From the NCBI RefSeq assembly GCF_005222205.1, contig NZ_CP032347.1, positions 735,001-799,000 of the forward strand: a stretch of DNA of 64,000 bases, given 5' to 3'. Shown here one piece after another: positions 16,598-25,783 of the stretch (its first letter is position 1; each line of letters opens with the position of its first letter). The notes below the pieces were generated by a model. It was not told where the DNA came from. It worked only from the letters and a program-made list of their open reading frames with translations, and made no database searches. This DNA is from Azospirillum brasilense. Lineage in GTDB: Bacteria > Pseudomonadota > Alphaproteobacteria > Azospirillales > Azospirillaceae. A program made the position numbers and the translations under genes.

Positions 16598-17260
16598 GTG
16601 ACGCTCGACTTCGCCCCCGTCTGGGGAGGGTTGCCGGAGCTGCTGAAGGGCACCGTGGTCACCATCGAGGTGACCGCGGCGGCCTTCCTGCTCAGCGCCG
16701 TGCTCGGCCTGCTCGTCGGCATCATCCGCCTCAACCCGGCGCGGCGCGTGCTGTACGGCATCGCGTCGGCCTATGTCGCCTTCATCCGCGGCACGCCGCT
16801 GCTGGTGCAGCTGTTCCTGCTGTTCTTCGGCCTGCCGCAGTTCGGCATCCTGCTGCCGGCGATGCTGTGCGGCGTGATCGGGCTCGGCATCTACAGCGGC
16901 TCCTACGTGTCGGAGGTGGTGCGCGGCGCCATCCAGTCCATCGACCGCGGCCAGATGGAGGCCGCCCGCTCGCTCGGCATGTCCTACCGCGAGGCGATGT
17001 GGGAAGTGGTCCTGCCGCAGGCCTTCCGCCGCATGCTGCCGCCGCTGGGCAACGAGACCATCGCGCTGATCAAGAACTCGGCGCTGGTGTCGCTGCTGAC
17101 CATCGACGACGTCATGCGCGAGGGGCAGCGGATCATCTCCACCAGCTTCCGCGCGCTGGAGGTCTACATCGCGGTGGCGCTGATCTATTTCGTGCTGACC
17201 AACGCGGCCACCTGGATCCTGCGCCAGCTCGAAAAGCGCATGACCGTGGAAAGAGGGTAA
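16598..17260 (+). CDS. Polar amino-acid ABC transporter permease
   Basis: This 220-residue HisM/GlnP-type permease has about five membrane segments. The coupling loop is AARSLGMSYREAMWEVVLPQAFRRMLPPLGN (read in two parts), followed by the conserved IALIKNSALVS. The start is GTG 16598 with GGAGG 12 bases upstream (ACGGAGGATCCCTCCC). There is only one permease gene, so it presumably forms a homodimer with the ATPase at 17265. Confidence 0.93.
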   Translation: MTLDFAPVWGGLPELLKGTVVTIEVTAAAFLLSAVLGLLVGIIRLNPARRVLYGIASAYVAFIRGTPLLVQLFLLFFGLPQFGILLPAMLCGVIGLGIYSGSYVSEVVRGAIQSIDRGQMEAARSLGMSYREAMWEVVLPQAFRRMLPPLGNETIALIKNSALVSLLTIDDVMREGQRIISTSFRALEVYIAVALIYFVLTNAATWILRQLEKRMTVERG

Positions 17261-17264
17261 GCCG

Positions 17265-18074
17265 GTGATCGAGATCCGCAACGTCTACAAGAGCTTCGGC
17301 AGCACCGAGGTGCTGAAGGACGTCAGCCTGACCGTGCCGCCGTCGCGCACCACCGTGGTCATCGGCCCCTCGGGTTCGGGCAAGAGCACGCTGCTGCGCT
17401 GCTGCAACTGCCTGGAGACCGCCGACCGCGGCGAGATCCGCATCAACCACCGGACCATCATCGCCGACGGTAAGCCGCTGCCCGACAAGGAGTTGAACGC
17501 TCTGCGCGCCGAGACCGGCATGGTCTTCCAGTCCTTCAACCTGTTCCCGCACATGACCACGGTGGAGAACGTCATGCGCGCCCCCGTCGTGGTGCGCGGC
17601 ATGGCGAAGGCCGAGGCGCGGGAGCTGGCCATGGAGCTGCTGCGCAAGGTGGGGCTGGGCGACAAGGCCGACGTCTATCCGTCCACCCTGTCGGGCGGGC
17701 AGAAGCAGCGCGCCGCCATCGCCCGCGCGCTCGCCATGAAGCCGAAGGTGATGCTGTTCGACGAGCCGACCTCCGCGCTCGACCCCGAACTGGTCGGCGA
17801 GGTGCTCCAGGTCATGAAGACGCTGGCCGAGGAAGGCATGACCATGATGGTGGTGACCCACGAGATGGGCTTCGCCCGCGAGGTCGCCGACACCGTCGTC
17901 GTCATGGCCGACGGGCGCATCGTCGAGTCCGGCCCGCCGGAGCAGATCTTCACCAACCCGACGCAGGAGCGCACCCGCGGCTTCCTGCGCGCGCTGGTGG
18001 ACGGTCATCTCGCCGGTGCCCGCCCGCAGCCGGCGGCGGACGATCCGCTGGACGCCCTGCCCGGCAACCACTGA
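17265..18074 (+). CDS. Polar amino-acid ABC transporter ATP-binding protein
   Basis: The 269-residue HisP/GlnQ-type ATPase carries Walker A GPSGSGKST near residues 38-46, Q-loop MVFQSFNLFPHMT, signature LSGGQKQRAAIARALA, Walker B VMLFDEPTSALDPE and H-loop VVTHEMGFAREVAD. The start is GTG 17265, four bases after the permease stop. The C-terminal extension after residue 250 is proline-rich and not part of the fold. The next gene, an MFS transporter, begins within about 50 bases and may be co-transcribed. Confidence 0.94.
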   Translation: MIEIRNVYKSFGSTEVLKDVSLTVPPSRTTVVIGPSGSGKSTLLRCCNCLETADRGEIRINHRTIIADGKPLPDKELNALRAETGMVFQSFNLFPHMTTVENVMRAPVVVRGMAKAEARELAMELLRKVGLGDKADVYPSTLSGGQKQRAAIARALAMKPKVMLFDEPTSALDPELVGEVLQVMKTLAEEGMTMMVVTHEMGFAREVADTVVVMADGRIVESGPPEQIFTNPTQERTRGFLRALVDGHLAGARPQPAADDPLDALPGNH

Positions 18075-18123
18075 GCCTCCCGCGATCTTGCCCCACACCA
18101 CCCATCGGCCTCCGGCCTCGCCC

Positions 18124-19284
18124 GTGACGGTGCTGGCCGCGCTGATCCTCGGCGTCTGCGTCATCCAGGTCGCCAACGGCATCCTGCAAATCCTGCTGCC
18201 GCTCCGCCTCGCCGAGGCGGCGGCCCCGCCGCTGGTCGTCGGGGCGGTGGCGTCGGCCTACTCGGTCGGCTTCGTGCTGGGCTGCTGGGCCGCACCCTGG
18301 ATGATCCGCCGGGTGGGCGGGGTGTGGTCCTTCGCCGCCTTCGGGCTGCTCGCCGCCGCCGCCACGCTGCTGCTGAACCTGCTGCCCGACGCCCAGGCCT
18401 GGGTGGGGCTGCGGTTGCTGATGGGAGTGTCCTATGTCGGGATGCTCACCGTCGCGGAAAGCGGGCTTGCCACCCTGTCCCCGCCGGGATCGCGGGGCAG
18501 CGTCTTCTCCCTTTACATGATCGCCTGCAAGGTGGCGGTGATCGGCGGCCAGATGCTGCTCGCCAGCCCGAACCTGTCAGCCCTGTGGCTGACCGTCCTG
18601 GCGGCGGGCTGCTACGGCCTGTCGCTGGTGCCGGTGGCGGTGATCCGCCCGCCGGCCAGCGTCGCGCCGAAAGGGCCGGCGCCCTCGCCCTGCCAGTATG
18701 TGCGGCGGGCGCCGGTGGCCTTCGCCGGCTGCCTGATGGTCGGGCTGTGCAACACCGCGGTCACCGGCATCGGTCCGGCCTGGCTCGCCGGGCTGGCCCT
18801 GCCCGCCGCCGAAGTCGCGCTGATCATGTCGGGCATCCAGGTGGGCAGCGTCGTGCTGCAATGGCCGATCGGCCGGTTTTCCGACCGCCACGACCGGCGG
18901 CTGGTAATCTTCGCGGTGTCCGGGGTGGCGACGGTCGCCGCCTTCCTGATCGCCGCCTTCGCCAACCCGCCCGGCGGGGCGGCGCCGCAGACCGTCCTGC
19001 TCGGCCTGTTCACCCTATGGGGCAGCGCCGCCCTGTCGCTCTACGCGATCTGCGTGGCCCACGCCAACGACCATGTGACGGTGGAGGAGACGGTGCCGCT
19101 GGCGAGCGCGCTGCTGCTCGCCTGGGCGTTGGGCGCCGCCCTCGGCCCGCTGCTGGCGACGGCGGCCATGGAATGGTTCGGGCATGACGCGCTGTTCGTC
19201 TATGTCGGGGTGGTGTCGGGCGGCCTAACCCTCTTCGCCGGCCTGCGCCGTCTCATCAGCGGCCCTTTCCGCTCGGAGCCATGA
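18124..19284 (+). CDS. MFS transporter (YcaD-like)
   Basis: The 386-residue protein has about 12 hydrophobic segments. It shows MFS features such as ASAYSVGFVLGCWAAPWMIRRVG in the loop 2-3 region and PIGRFSDRHDRRLVIF in the equivalent position of the second half. The pattern resembles the YcaD/MFS-1 group of drug or metabolite exporters. The start is uncertain: GTG 18124 is chosen because the first membrane helix begins there, but TTG 18088 is possible and no ribosome site is clear for either. It follows the ABC ATPase on the same strand, so it may move a related metabolite out of the cell; its substrate is unknown. Confidence 0.8.
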   Translation: MTVLAALILGVCVIQVANGILQILLPLRLAEAAAPPLVVGAVASAYSVGFVLGCWAAPWMIRRVGGVWSFAAFGLLAAAATLLLNLLPDAQAWVGLRLLMGVSYVGMLTVAESGLATLSPPGSRGSVFSLYMIACKVAVIGGQMLLASPNLSALWLTVLAAGCYGLSLVPVAVIRPPASVAPKGPAPSPCQYVRRAPVAFAGCLMVGLCNTAVTGIGPAWLAGLALPAAEVALIMSGIQVGSVVLQWPIGRFSDRHDRRLVIFAVSGVATVAAFLIAAFANPPGGAAPQTVLLGLFTLWGSAALSLYAICVAHANDHVTVEETVPLASALLLAWALGAALGPLLATAAMEWFGHDALFVYVGVVSGGLTLFAGLRRLISGPFRSEP

Positions 19285-19366
19285 AGCCGTAAGGGCCGTA
19301 AGGCTTGGCCGCGGGCTGCCGGGCGGGCTACTGTGTCCCGCCCAGCAGCCCCCTCCCCCGCGCTCC

Positions 19367-20563
19367 ATGCCCAGCACCACCGACACCCCGACCGACGAGC
19401 AGTTCCGGGCGATCCAGGCCATCGACGCCTGGTATGCCGACCCCGCGGCCCCCCAGATGTTCTGGCTGGCCGGCGAGGCCGGGACCGGCAAGACCAAGAC
19501 CACCGTCTTCGCGCTCGATCATCTCCAGGACCGCCGCAACCTGGAGAATTTCGTGGTCGGCGCGCCCACCGGCAAGGCCGCGCAGGTGCTGCGCCGCAAG
19601 GGCATCGACCGGGCGGCGACGCTGCATTCGCTGATCTACGCGCCGCGGCAGGACGACGACACCGGCGAGCTGTTCTTCGCCCGCAAGTCGGAGGGCAAGT
19701 TCGCCGAGGCCGACCTGATCGTCTGCGACGAGGGCTCGATGGTCGGGGACGACGTGGCGGGCGACCTGCTGCGCTCCGGCAAGAAGATCCTGATGATCGC
19801 CGACGACTACCAGCTCCCCCCGGTGACCGGCCAGGGCACCCTGACCAAGGGCGAACCGGATTTCCGGCTGGTCGAGCCGCACCGCACGGCGCGGGAGAGC
19901 CCGGTGATCCGGCTCGCCCATCTGCTGCGCCGGCAGGAGTTGCCGCGCCGCTTCGGCACCGCCGGGAACGCCCATGTCCTGCCGCTGAACCGGGTGACCG
20001 AGCCGCTGGCCCTGCGGGTGGATACCCAGACCATCTGCGGCACCCACCGTGTGCGCACCGACTTCACCCGCCGCATCCGCACCCGCCACGGCTTCGACAC
20101 GGTGATGCCCCAGGCCGGCGAGCGGGTGATCTGCCGCCGCAACGACCGCGAGGAGGGGCTGTTCAACGGCATGATCGGCACGCTGACCCGCCCGGCGGCG
20201 GAGGGGCGGGGCCGCCAGGACGGGCTGTGGTCGCTCGGCGTCCATATGGAGGACGAGGTGAAGCCCCGCAGCAAGCTGATGGTCCATCCCTGGATGTTCC
20301 AGGCCCACTACAGCGGCGAGACCAAGGCGCCGCGGGTGGAACGTGACGTGCAGCAGTTCGATTGGGCCTGGATGATCACCTGCCATTCCGCCCAGGGGTC
20401 GGAGTTTCCTTCGGTCACCGTGCTCGACGACTCCGCCGCCTTCCGCGAGCACAAGTGGCGCTGGCTCTACACCGCCGTCACCCGCTCGCAGGACGAGCTG
20501 TTCCTGCTGCTGCGCAACGCCGATCTCGGCGGAAACTGGCGGATGCCCGACCTCGACGCGTGA
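19367..20563 (+). CDS. RecD/Dda-like superfamily 1B helicase-type ATPase
   Basis: The 398-residue protein carries the helicase motifs in order. Walker A is GEAGTGKTKTT near residue 37-47. Motif II is DLIVCDEGSMVG, where the usual DEAS is DEGS. Motif III is ADDYQLPPV, motif V is TCHSAQGSEFPSV and motif VI is YTAVTRSQDELFLL. This compact form lacks the N-terminal domain of RecD and resembles phage Dda or stand-alone RecD2-like 5'-3' helicases. No recB, recC or phage gene lies nearby. A DNA repair or phage-derived role is possible. ATG 19367 fits the domain start, and an in-frame upstream start was not needed. Confidence 0.8.
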   Translation: MPSTTDTPTDEQFRAIQAIDAWYADPAAPQMFWLAGEAGTGKTKTTVFALDHLQDRRNLENFVVGAPTGKAAQVLRRKGIDRAATLHSLIYAPRQDDDTGELFFARKSEGKFAEADLIVCDEGSMVGDDVAGDLLRSGKKILMIADDYQLPPVTGQGTLTKGEPDFRLVEPHRTARESPVIRLAHLLRRQELPRRFGTAGNAHVLPLNRVTEPLALRVDTQTICGTHRVRTDFTRRIRTRHGFDTVMPQAGERVICRRNDREEGLFNGMIGTLTRPAAEGRGRQDGLWSLGVHMEDEVKPRSKLMVHPWMFQAHYSGETKAPRVERDVQQFDWAWMITCHSAQGSEFPSVTVLDDSAAFREHKWRWLYTAVTRSQDELFLLLRNADLGGNWRMPDLDA

Positions 20564-20570
20564 TGGTGCA

Positions 20571-20751
20571 GCCCTCTCCCCCCCAGGGAGAGGGAGGGAA
20601 CCCGCGCCGTAGGCGTGGGGAGGGTGAGGGGGACCGGTGCGCCACAGGCGCACCGTCAAGTGGCATGCTGCCCCTTGGCAATCCCCTGGCGTGGGCTTGA
20701 CGCGCACGCGGCCCCCTCACCCTGCCCCTCTCCCCGGAGGGGAGAGGGAAT
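20571..20751. repeat. GC-rich intergenic inverted-repeat element (copy 1)
   Basis: This gap holds a compound palindrome. GCCCTCTCCC near 20571 and GGGAGAGGGA near 20586 form one hairpin. GGTGCGCC/GGCGCACC form a second at about 20637-20653, CCTCTCC and GGGGAGAGGG form another at 20727-20748, and GTGAGGGGG near 20625 can pair with CCCCCTCAC near 20712. The same words occur at 25962-26084, so it is a dispersed element of this genome. It may act as a bidirectional terminator. Confidence 0.75.
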
Positions 20752-20778
20752 TTTACCCGTGATTACCGAACGGAAGGC

Positions 20779-23700
20779 TCACGCCGCGGCGACGCGTTCC
20801 AGCTTGGCGGGGAGGCCCTGGCGCACCGCCGTTCCGGCGATGGGGTCGACCCAGACCGAGGCGCCCGGACGGGTCGGATCGTGCAGGCCGAGGTCGTTGA
20901 TGTTCACCCCCGCCCCGATCTCCGGCACCACCGGCTGGCTGTGGCCGCCGATGACGTGCGGCCGCGCGCCGAACTCCTTATGGCCGAAGCCGTGCTCGAC
21001 GGCGAGCACGCCGGGCATCACGCCGTGCCGGACGATGGCGGTCGCCAGCTCCGACCCGCCCGGCGTGGCGATGCGGATGCGGTCGCCGGTTGCGATGCCC
21101 AGCCGCCGCGCATCCTCCGCGTTGATGCCCACCGGATTCTCAGGGTGCAGGTGGCGCAGGCGGCTGGCCGCGATGGTGTAGGCGCTGACCAGCACCGATT
21201 TCGAGCTGATGAGCTGGAAGGGCCAGTCCTCTACCCTGTGGACCTGCCGCATCGGCGTGCCGTCGGCGAAGGCCGGGGGCGTCCAGGCGGCGGTGCCGGT
21301 CCAGCGCCTGCCGGTGACGCTGCTCTTCGCCGCGCCGACCGCCTCGTTGTAGACCAGCAGCCCGTCCTTGAAGCGGTGGGTGGCCCTGTCGCCCTCGAAG
21401 CCCTCCGCCTGGTTCTGGTAACGCCCGCCGCGCGCCAGGATGAAGGCGACCTTGCGCCACTCCTCCTCCTTCAGCACCGCCTGGAGCGCCGGCAGGACGC
21501 GGGCGACGCCGGACAGGGCAATGTCCTCGTCCGTGGCGTCGGGGACCGGCTGCTTGCCCAGCCACGCGATGTTGGCGCCACCGCGCAGATACCAATCCTC
21601 CGGCCGTTCCAGCGGATAAGTGTTCCCGTCCATGTCGGCGATGGCGTCCGGGCCGAAGCCGGGCAGGCCCAGCCGCTTCGCCAGCGCGATCAGGAAGGTC
21701 TCCATCTGGACGTGCCGGCCCTCCGGCAGCGGCTCGGTGCGCGGAGCCACCACCGGCCAGCGCGCCGTCGAGGTCTTGGTCGGCACGCCCGCCCAGGGCG
21801 CCGCCCAGCCCCAGGTCTCGTACAGCACGGTGTCGGGAATGATGTAGTCGGCGAAGGCCGTGGATTCGTTGATGAAGGGGTCGATGGCGACGATCAGCGG
21901 CAGCGCCTTCGGGTCGCGCAGCGTCGCCTCCACCTGGGCGCGGACGCCGGGGATGCCGTAGAGCGGGTTGCTGTTCCACAGGAACAGGGCCTTCAGCGGG
22001 TAGGGGTAACCGTCCACCACGCCGCTGGTCAGATACTCGGTGGTGAGCTGCGGGGCGTTGGGGTACCAGGGCGCCTTGGCCGGATAGGGCTTGCCGGCCT
22101 CCTTCTTCACCTTGAACTCGCTGGACCTCTCATAGGGGACGGGGCGGCTGATCGGCGTGCCGGAGGGCTTCACCTGCCCGGGGAAGCTCGCCAGCTTGTA
22201 GCGCGGGCCGTCCTGCTCGTCCGGGAAGCGCCCACCGCCGAAGATGGTGCCGCCCTTCCAGTTCAGATTGCCGATCAGCGTGTTCAGGGTGACCACGCTA
22301 AAGGCGTTGTAGAAGCCGTTGCCGGCCATCATGCCGCCGTGGGCGTTGGCGGCCGCCTTCTTGCCGTGGCTGGTGAACTCGCGCGCCAGACCGGCGATGA
22401 CGTCGGCGGGGATGCCGCAGGCGTCGGCGTAGCCGGCGAGGTCGAGCCGCATCGCCTGCTCGCGCAGCAGGGTCAGGCTGGTCTTCACCGCGACGTCTCC
22501 CGCCGGGGTCGCCAGTGTCCCGCCGTGGAACAGCATAGCCGGTCCCGTCAGCGCGTCGTGGGCCACCGGCGTGCCGGCGGGGTCGAGCACGACGAAGGCG
22601 TCCTTGGCGCCGTAGCGCTCCGTCTCGCCCAGCGTGACCCAGCCGAGGTCGGAGGCGCGCAGCATCCGCCCGTCGCGCGGGTGGCCCGCCTGCTGGATCA
22701 CCAGATGGGTGGCGTTGCACCAGCCGGCCTCGCCCGCCGCCTCCGCCGCCTTGCCGTTGGGCTGGGACAGGTAGTTGGCGTCGATGCGCCCGTTCTCGAA
22801 CATCCAGCGCATCATGCCCATGACCAGGGCGCCGTCGGTGCCGGGCCGGATGGGAATCCAGTTGGACCGCTCCGCCGCCGCGCGGTTGTCGGCGTTGGTC
22901 AGCACCGGATCGACGACGACGTAGTTCAGGACGCCGTCCGTCCGCCCTTTGGCGAGCAGCATGGCCTGCCGCTTGAACGGGTTGCCGGCGTTCGACGGGG
23001 CGGTGCCGATGAACAGAACGAACTCGGCGTTCTGCAGGTCCGGCTTGGCGTGCGGCATCTTCTTGGCGTCGCCGAAAACCGCCCCCGAACCGGAGCGGTA
23101 GGCGCCGCCGCAGTAGGAGCCGTGGCCGACGAAGTTGATCGTCCCCAACGCCTGGTTGAAGAAACGCCGCACGAACGGCTCCCGCCCGTCGTTGACCGAC
23201 GACAGCAGGGCCACCTGGTTGACCTTCGGCCCCAGTTCGGGGGCGGCCGGGTCGATGGGCGTCTTCAGGTCGCGCAGCGCCCGCAGGCCGGGCACCGGGC
23301 CTTCGCCGAACAGGTCGCCGCCCTCCGCGATCTCCTCGACCAGCCGGTCGAAGGCGATGGGTTCCCATTGGCCGGAGCCGCGCGGGCCGACGCGCTTCAT
23401 CGGCGTGGCGACGCGGAAGGGCGAGGTCAGCATCTCCAGCGCCGCGTTGCCCCGCCCGCAGGCGGTCGAGCGGCCCTTCAGCCCCTTCTCGTCCAGCCGC
23501 GACAGCGACTTGAAGCTCTCCTTGATCGGCGTGCCGTAGGGCAGGAAGGGATCGGTGGACAGCGGGCTGTAGGGGTTTCCGGCGACGCGCAGCACCTTGT
23601 TCTTCTCGACATCCACCCGGACGCGGACGCCGCACAGGGTGGTGCAGCCGAGGCAGGCGACGTTGGCGACGATCTGGCCCGGCGTCGGGGTGAGGTCGCC

Positions 23701-23883
23701 GGTTGCCGGATCGACGCGGAATTCGGGGGCCGGGGCGTTGCCGGAGATGGCGTGGTCGGGCTTGTCCCCGGCCCAGGCGCCCTTCACGAGCTTGCGCCCG
23801 GTGTCGGAGAAGCCGCCCGCGAAGGCGGCGAGCGCGCCGCCCGCGGCGCTGGTCTTCAGAAGGAGGCGACGGGAAATCGACAT
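20779..23883 (-). CDS. ttrA: Tetrathionate reductase-type molybdopterin subunit A
   Basis: The 1034-residue protein matches the size of TtrA, the bis-MGD catalytic subunit reducing tetrathionate to thiosulfate in the periplasm. A Tat signal (SRRLLLK, residues 4-10) starts the protein. The [4Fe-4S] cysteines lie in ACLGCTTLCGVRV and STACGRGNAA. The molybdenum-ligand region reads HGSYCGGAYRSGSG, giving a cysteine ligand as in TtrA. The C-terminal molydopterin-binding domain (GIATGDRIRIATPGG, GHKEFGARPHVIGG) is complete. ATG 23883 has GGAG eight bases upstream. Order and partners are ttrB-ttrC-ttrA, as in Salmonella. Related enzymes (thiosulfate, arsenate or sulfite oxidoreductases) cannot be fully excluded without a tree. 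Confidence 0.82.
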   Translation of the reverse strand: MSISRRLLLKTSAAGGALAAFAGGFSDTGRKLVKGAWAGDKPDHAISGNAPAPEFRVDPATGDLTPTPGQIVANVACLGCTTLCGVRVRVDVEKNKVLRVAGNPYSPLSTDPFLPYGTPIKESFKSLSRLDEKGLKGRSTACGRGNAALEMLTSPFRVATPMKRVGPRGSGQWEPIAFDRLVEEIAEGGDLFGEGPVPGLRALRDLKTPIDPAAPELGPKVNQVALLSSVNDGREPFVRRFFNQALGTINFVGHGSYCGGAYRSGSGAVFGDAKKMPHAKPDLQNAEFVLFIGTAPSNAGNPFKRQAMLLAKGRTDGVLNYVVVDPVLTNADNRAAAERSNWIPIRPGTDGALVMGMMRWMFENGRIDANYLSQPNGKAAEAAGEAGWCNATHLVIQQAGHPRDGRMLRASDLGWVTLGETERYGAKDAFVVLDPAGTPVAHDALTGPAMLFHGGTLATPAGDVAVKTSLTLLREQAMRLDLAGYADACGIPADVIAGLAREFTSHGKKAAANAHGGMMAGNGFYNAFSVVTLNTLIGNLNWKGGTIFGGGRFPDEQDGPRYKLASFPGQVKPSGTPISRPVPYERSSEFKVKKEAGKPYPAKAPWYPNAPQLTTEYLTSGVVDGYPYPLKALFLWNSNPLYGIPGVRAQVEATLRDPKALPLIVAIDPFINESTAFADYIIPDTVLYETWGWAAPWAGVPTKTSTARWPVVAPRTEPLPEGRHVQMETFLIALAKRLGLPGFGPDAIADMDGNTYPLERPEDWYLRGGANIAWLGKQPVPDATDEDIALSGVARVLPALQAVLKEEEWRKVAFILARGGRYQNQAEGFEGDRATHRFKDGLLVYNEAVGAAKSSVTGRRWTGTAAWTPPAFADGTPMRQVHRVEDWPFQLISSKSVLVSAYTIAASRLRHLHPENPVGINAEDARRLGIATGDRIRIATPGGSELATAIVRHGVMPGVLAVEHGFGHKEFGARPHVIGGHSQPVVPEIGAGVNINDLGLHDPTRPGASVWVDPIAGTAVRQGLPAKLERVAAA

Positions 23884-23897
23884 GATGGGTGCTCCGT

Positions 23898-25034
23898 TCA
23901 CTCGGCGGCGGCCACGGTTCCGGCAGGCGCCTGGGCGGCGCGGGCCGGAGCGGGCGCCGGGCGGCGCGGGGAAGGCAGGATGGCGGTGAGGGCGATCAGC
24001 AGGAACAGCCAGAGTCCGGCCGTGCCGACGATTCCCAGCAGCCCCTCCGGACCGGCGGGCAGCGCGTAGTCGTAGAAGCCGGCGCCGGTCTTCGGCACGG
24101 TCTGGCCGCCGATGAACACGGTCCAGCGGAACATCCAGGCACCGTGCAGGGCGATCAGCCCGGTCAGCAGCCCCGTCCCGGCGGGCTTGGCGACGGCGAT
24201 GGCGAAGGGCAGCGCGGTGGCGGCGACGGCCCAGACGGCGGTGACGCGCCATGCCTCCGACCCGGCGACGCTGCCCAGCGCCTCCGCGTGGGTAGCGTCC
24301 AGCCCGAACAGGCCGAGCGCCAGCCACAGCGCGCCGACCAGCATGACGCCGCCCAGGACGCCGGCGAGCAGCCGGTTCGCCCGCACCTCCACCGCGCGGT
24401 CGTTGCCGGCGGCGAAGCGGTTCAGCACCAGCACCAGACCGGCGGCGCCGGCCAGCGCGGTCATCAGGAACTGCACGGGCAGGAAGGGCGTGTGCCACAG
24501 CGGGCGCGCCTTGACCACCGCGACCTCCGCCCCGGTGTAGAGGGCGACGAGGAGCGCGCCCACCAGGGCGAACAGACCGGCGGCGCGGATCAGCGCGTCG
24601 TTGCGCCCGCCGCCCAGCGACGCCAGCCGGTAGAGCGCCGCAAGGCGGCTGTCCACCCGGCCATGGGCCTGCAACTCCTCGCGGAAGCAGGCCCAGCCGT
24701 AGGCCAGCAGGCCGGTGACGTAGAGGGGGATGAAGACCGAGCCCCACCACATCCACGATGTCGGGCGCAGCACGACGTAGAAGTGCCAGAAGCGGCCCGG
24801 CTGGTGGAGGTCCGACAGCAGCGCCACCGGGGCGGCCAGCCCGCAGGTCAGCGCCACCAGCAGGGCGACGCGCCCCAGCGCGCGCCAGTCCTCCCGGGCG
24901 AAAGCGTAGCCGGGGAGGCTGAGCAGCAGGCCGCCGACCGACAGGCCGATCAGGAAGAAATACTGGACGGCCCAGGGAAGCCACGCGACCTCGCGGGTCA
25001 CATTGATGACCTCGACGATATGGTTGTCCATCAC
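23898..25034 (-). CDS. ttrC: NrfD/TtrC-type membrane quinol-oxidising subunit
   Basis: The 378-residue polytopic protein belongs to the NrfD/PsrC family that takes electrons from quinol and anchors a periplasmic molybdoenzyme. About nine hydrophobic segments are visible, starting WLPWAVQYFFLIGLSVGGLLL. The motif LSDLHQPGRFWHFYVVLRPTSWMWWG is characteristic of TtrC-type members. Its ATG overlaps the ttrB stop (ATGA at 25031-25034), indicating coupling, and ttrA follows after 14 bases. The C-terminal 20 residues are an alanine/proline tail. Confidence 0.86.
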   Translation of the reverse strand: MMDNHIVEVINVTREVAWLPWAVQYFFLIGLSVGGLLLSLPGYAFAREDWRALGRVALLVALTCGLAAPVALLSDLHQPGRFWHFYVVLRPTSWMWWGSVFIPLYVTGLLAYGWACFREELQAHGRVDSRLAALYRLASLGGGRNDALIRAAGLFALVGALLVALYTGAEVAVVKARPLWHTPFLPVQFLMTALAGAAGLVLVLNRFAAGNDRAVEVRANRLLAGVLGGVMLVGALWLALGLFGLDATHAEALGSVAGSEAWRVTAVWAVAATALPFAIAVAKPAGTGLLTGLIALHGAWMFRWTVFIGGQTVPKTGAGFYDYALPAGPEGLLGIVGTAGLWLFLLIALTAILPSPRRPAPAPARAAQAPAGTVAAAE

Positions 25035-25783
25035 GCGTGCTCCTTCTCGGCGTGGGGCTGGCTGCTGGGCTTCCAGAGCGTCGGCGTGCCGTCGACCTTG
25101 CCCTGGAAGCGGGGGTCGAGGCCGAGATAGAAGACGCGGGGCTGGGTTCCCTGCTCCGGCTTCAGCACCTTGGGGTTCTCCTCGCGGACCAGGGTGGCGA
25201 CGGCGCTGTCCGGGTCGTTCAGGTCACCGAAGATGCGGGCGCCGCCGACGCAGGTCTCCACGCAGGCGGGCAGCAGCCCGGCCTCCACGCGGTGGACGCA
25301 GAAGGTGCATTTGTCGGCGGTCTGGGTTTCGTGGTTGATGAAGCGCGCGTCGTAGGGGCAGGCCTGGACGCAATAGGCGCAGCCGACGCAGACGGTGTTG
25401 TCCACCACGACGATACCGTCCCGGCGCTGGAAGGTCGCTCCGGTTGGACAGACGGGGATGCAGGGCGGATCCTCGCAATGGTTGCACAGGCGCGGCAGCA
25501 TGTAGCTGCCGGCCTTGCCCTGCTCCGTCACCTCATAGGTGGAGACGATGGTGCGGAAGCTGTTTTCCGGAACGTCGTTCTCCATGATGCAGGCGACCGT
25601 GCAGGCTTGGCAGCCCACGCATTTGCCCACGTCCACCACCATCGCCCAGCGGTGCGCCGGATCGCCGTCCCGGCGGAGCGACGCACCGCTGGGCGCGGCG
25701 GCGGCTGGCATCGTCGCCACCGTCGCGGCCCCGATGGTCGCGGCGCCGGCGCCGAGGCAGAAGTTGCGCCTTGATCGGTCCAT
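25031..25783 (-). CDS. ttrB: Four-cluster ferredoxin electron-transfer subunit TtrB
   Basis: The 250-residue protein starts with a Tat signal (SRRNFCLGAG). It carries four cysteine groups for [4Fe-4S] clusters: CVGCQACTVAC, CNHCEDPPCIPVCP, CVGCAYCVQACP and CTFCVHRVEAGLLPACVETC. It would carry electrons from TtrC to TtrA on the periplasmic side. It is the first gene of ttrBCA. No ttrRS-like two-component pair lies next to it, unlike in Salmonella. A nested hairpin at 25793-25844 sits just upstream of its ribosome site (GAGG, about 7 bases before ATG 25783). Confidence 0.87.
   Translation of the reverse strand: MDRSRRNFCLGAGAATIGAATVATMPAAAAPSGASLRRDGDPAHRWAMVVDVGKCVGCQACTVACIMENDVPENSFRTIVSTYEVTEQGKAGSYMLPRLCNHCEDPPCIPVCPTGATFQRRDGIVVVDNTVCVGCAYCVQACPYDARFINHETQTADKCTFCVHRVEAGLLPACVETCVGGARIFGDLNDPDSAVATLVREENPKVLKPEQGTQPRVFYLGLDPRFQGKVDGTPTLWKPSSQPHAEKEHA

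Noticed and set aside
20881..24069. 1062-codon plus-strand open frame opposite ttrA and ttrC
   Set aside because: It mirrors the two minus-strand genes, has low-complexity His/Arg/Gly-rich translation and no family motif. It is a by-product of GC-rich codon use.
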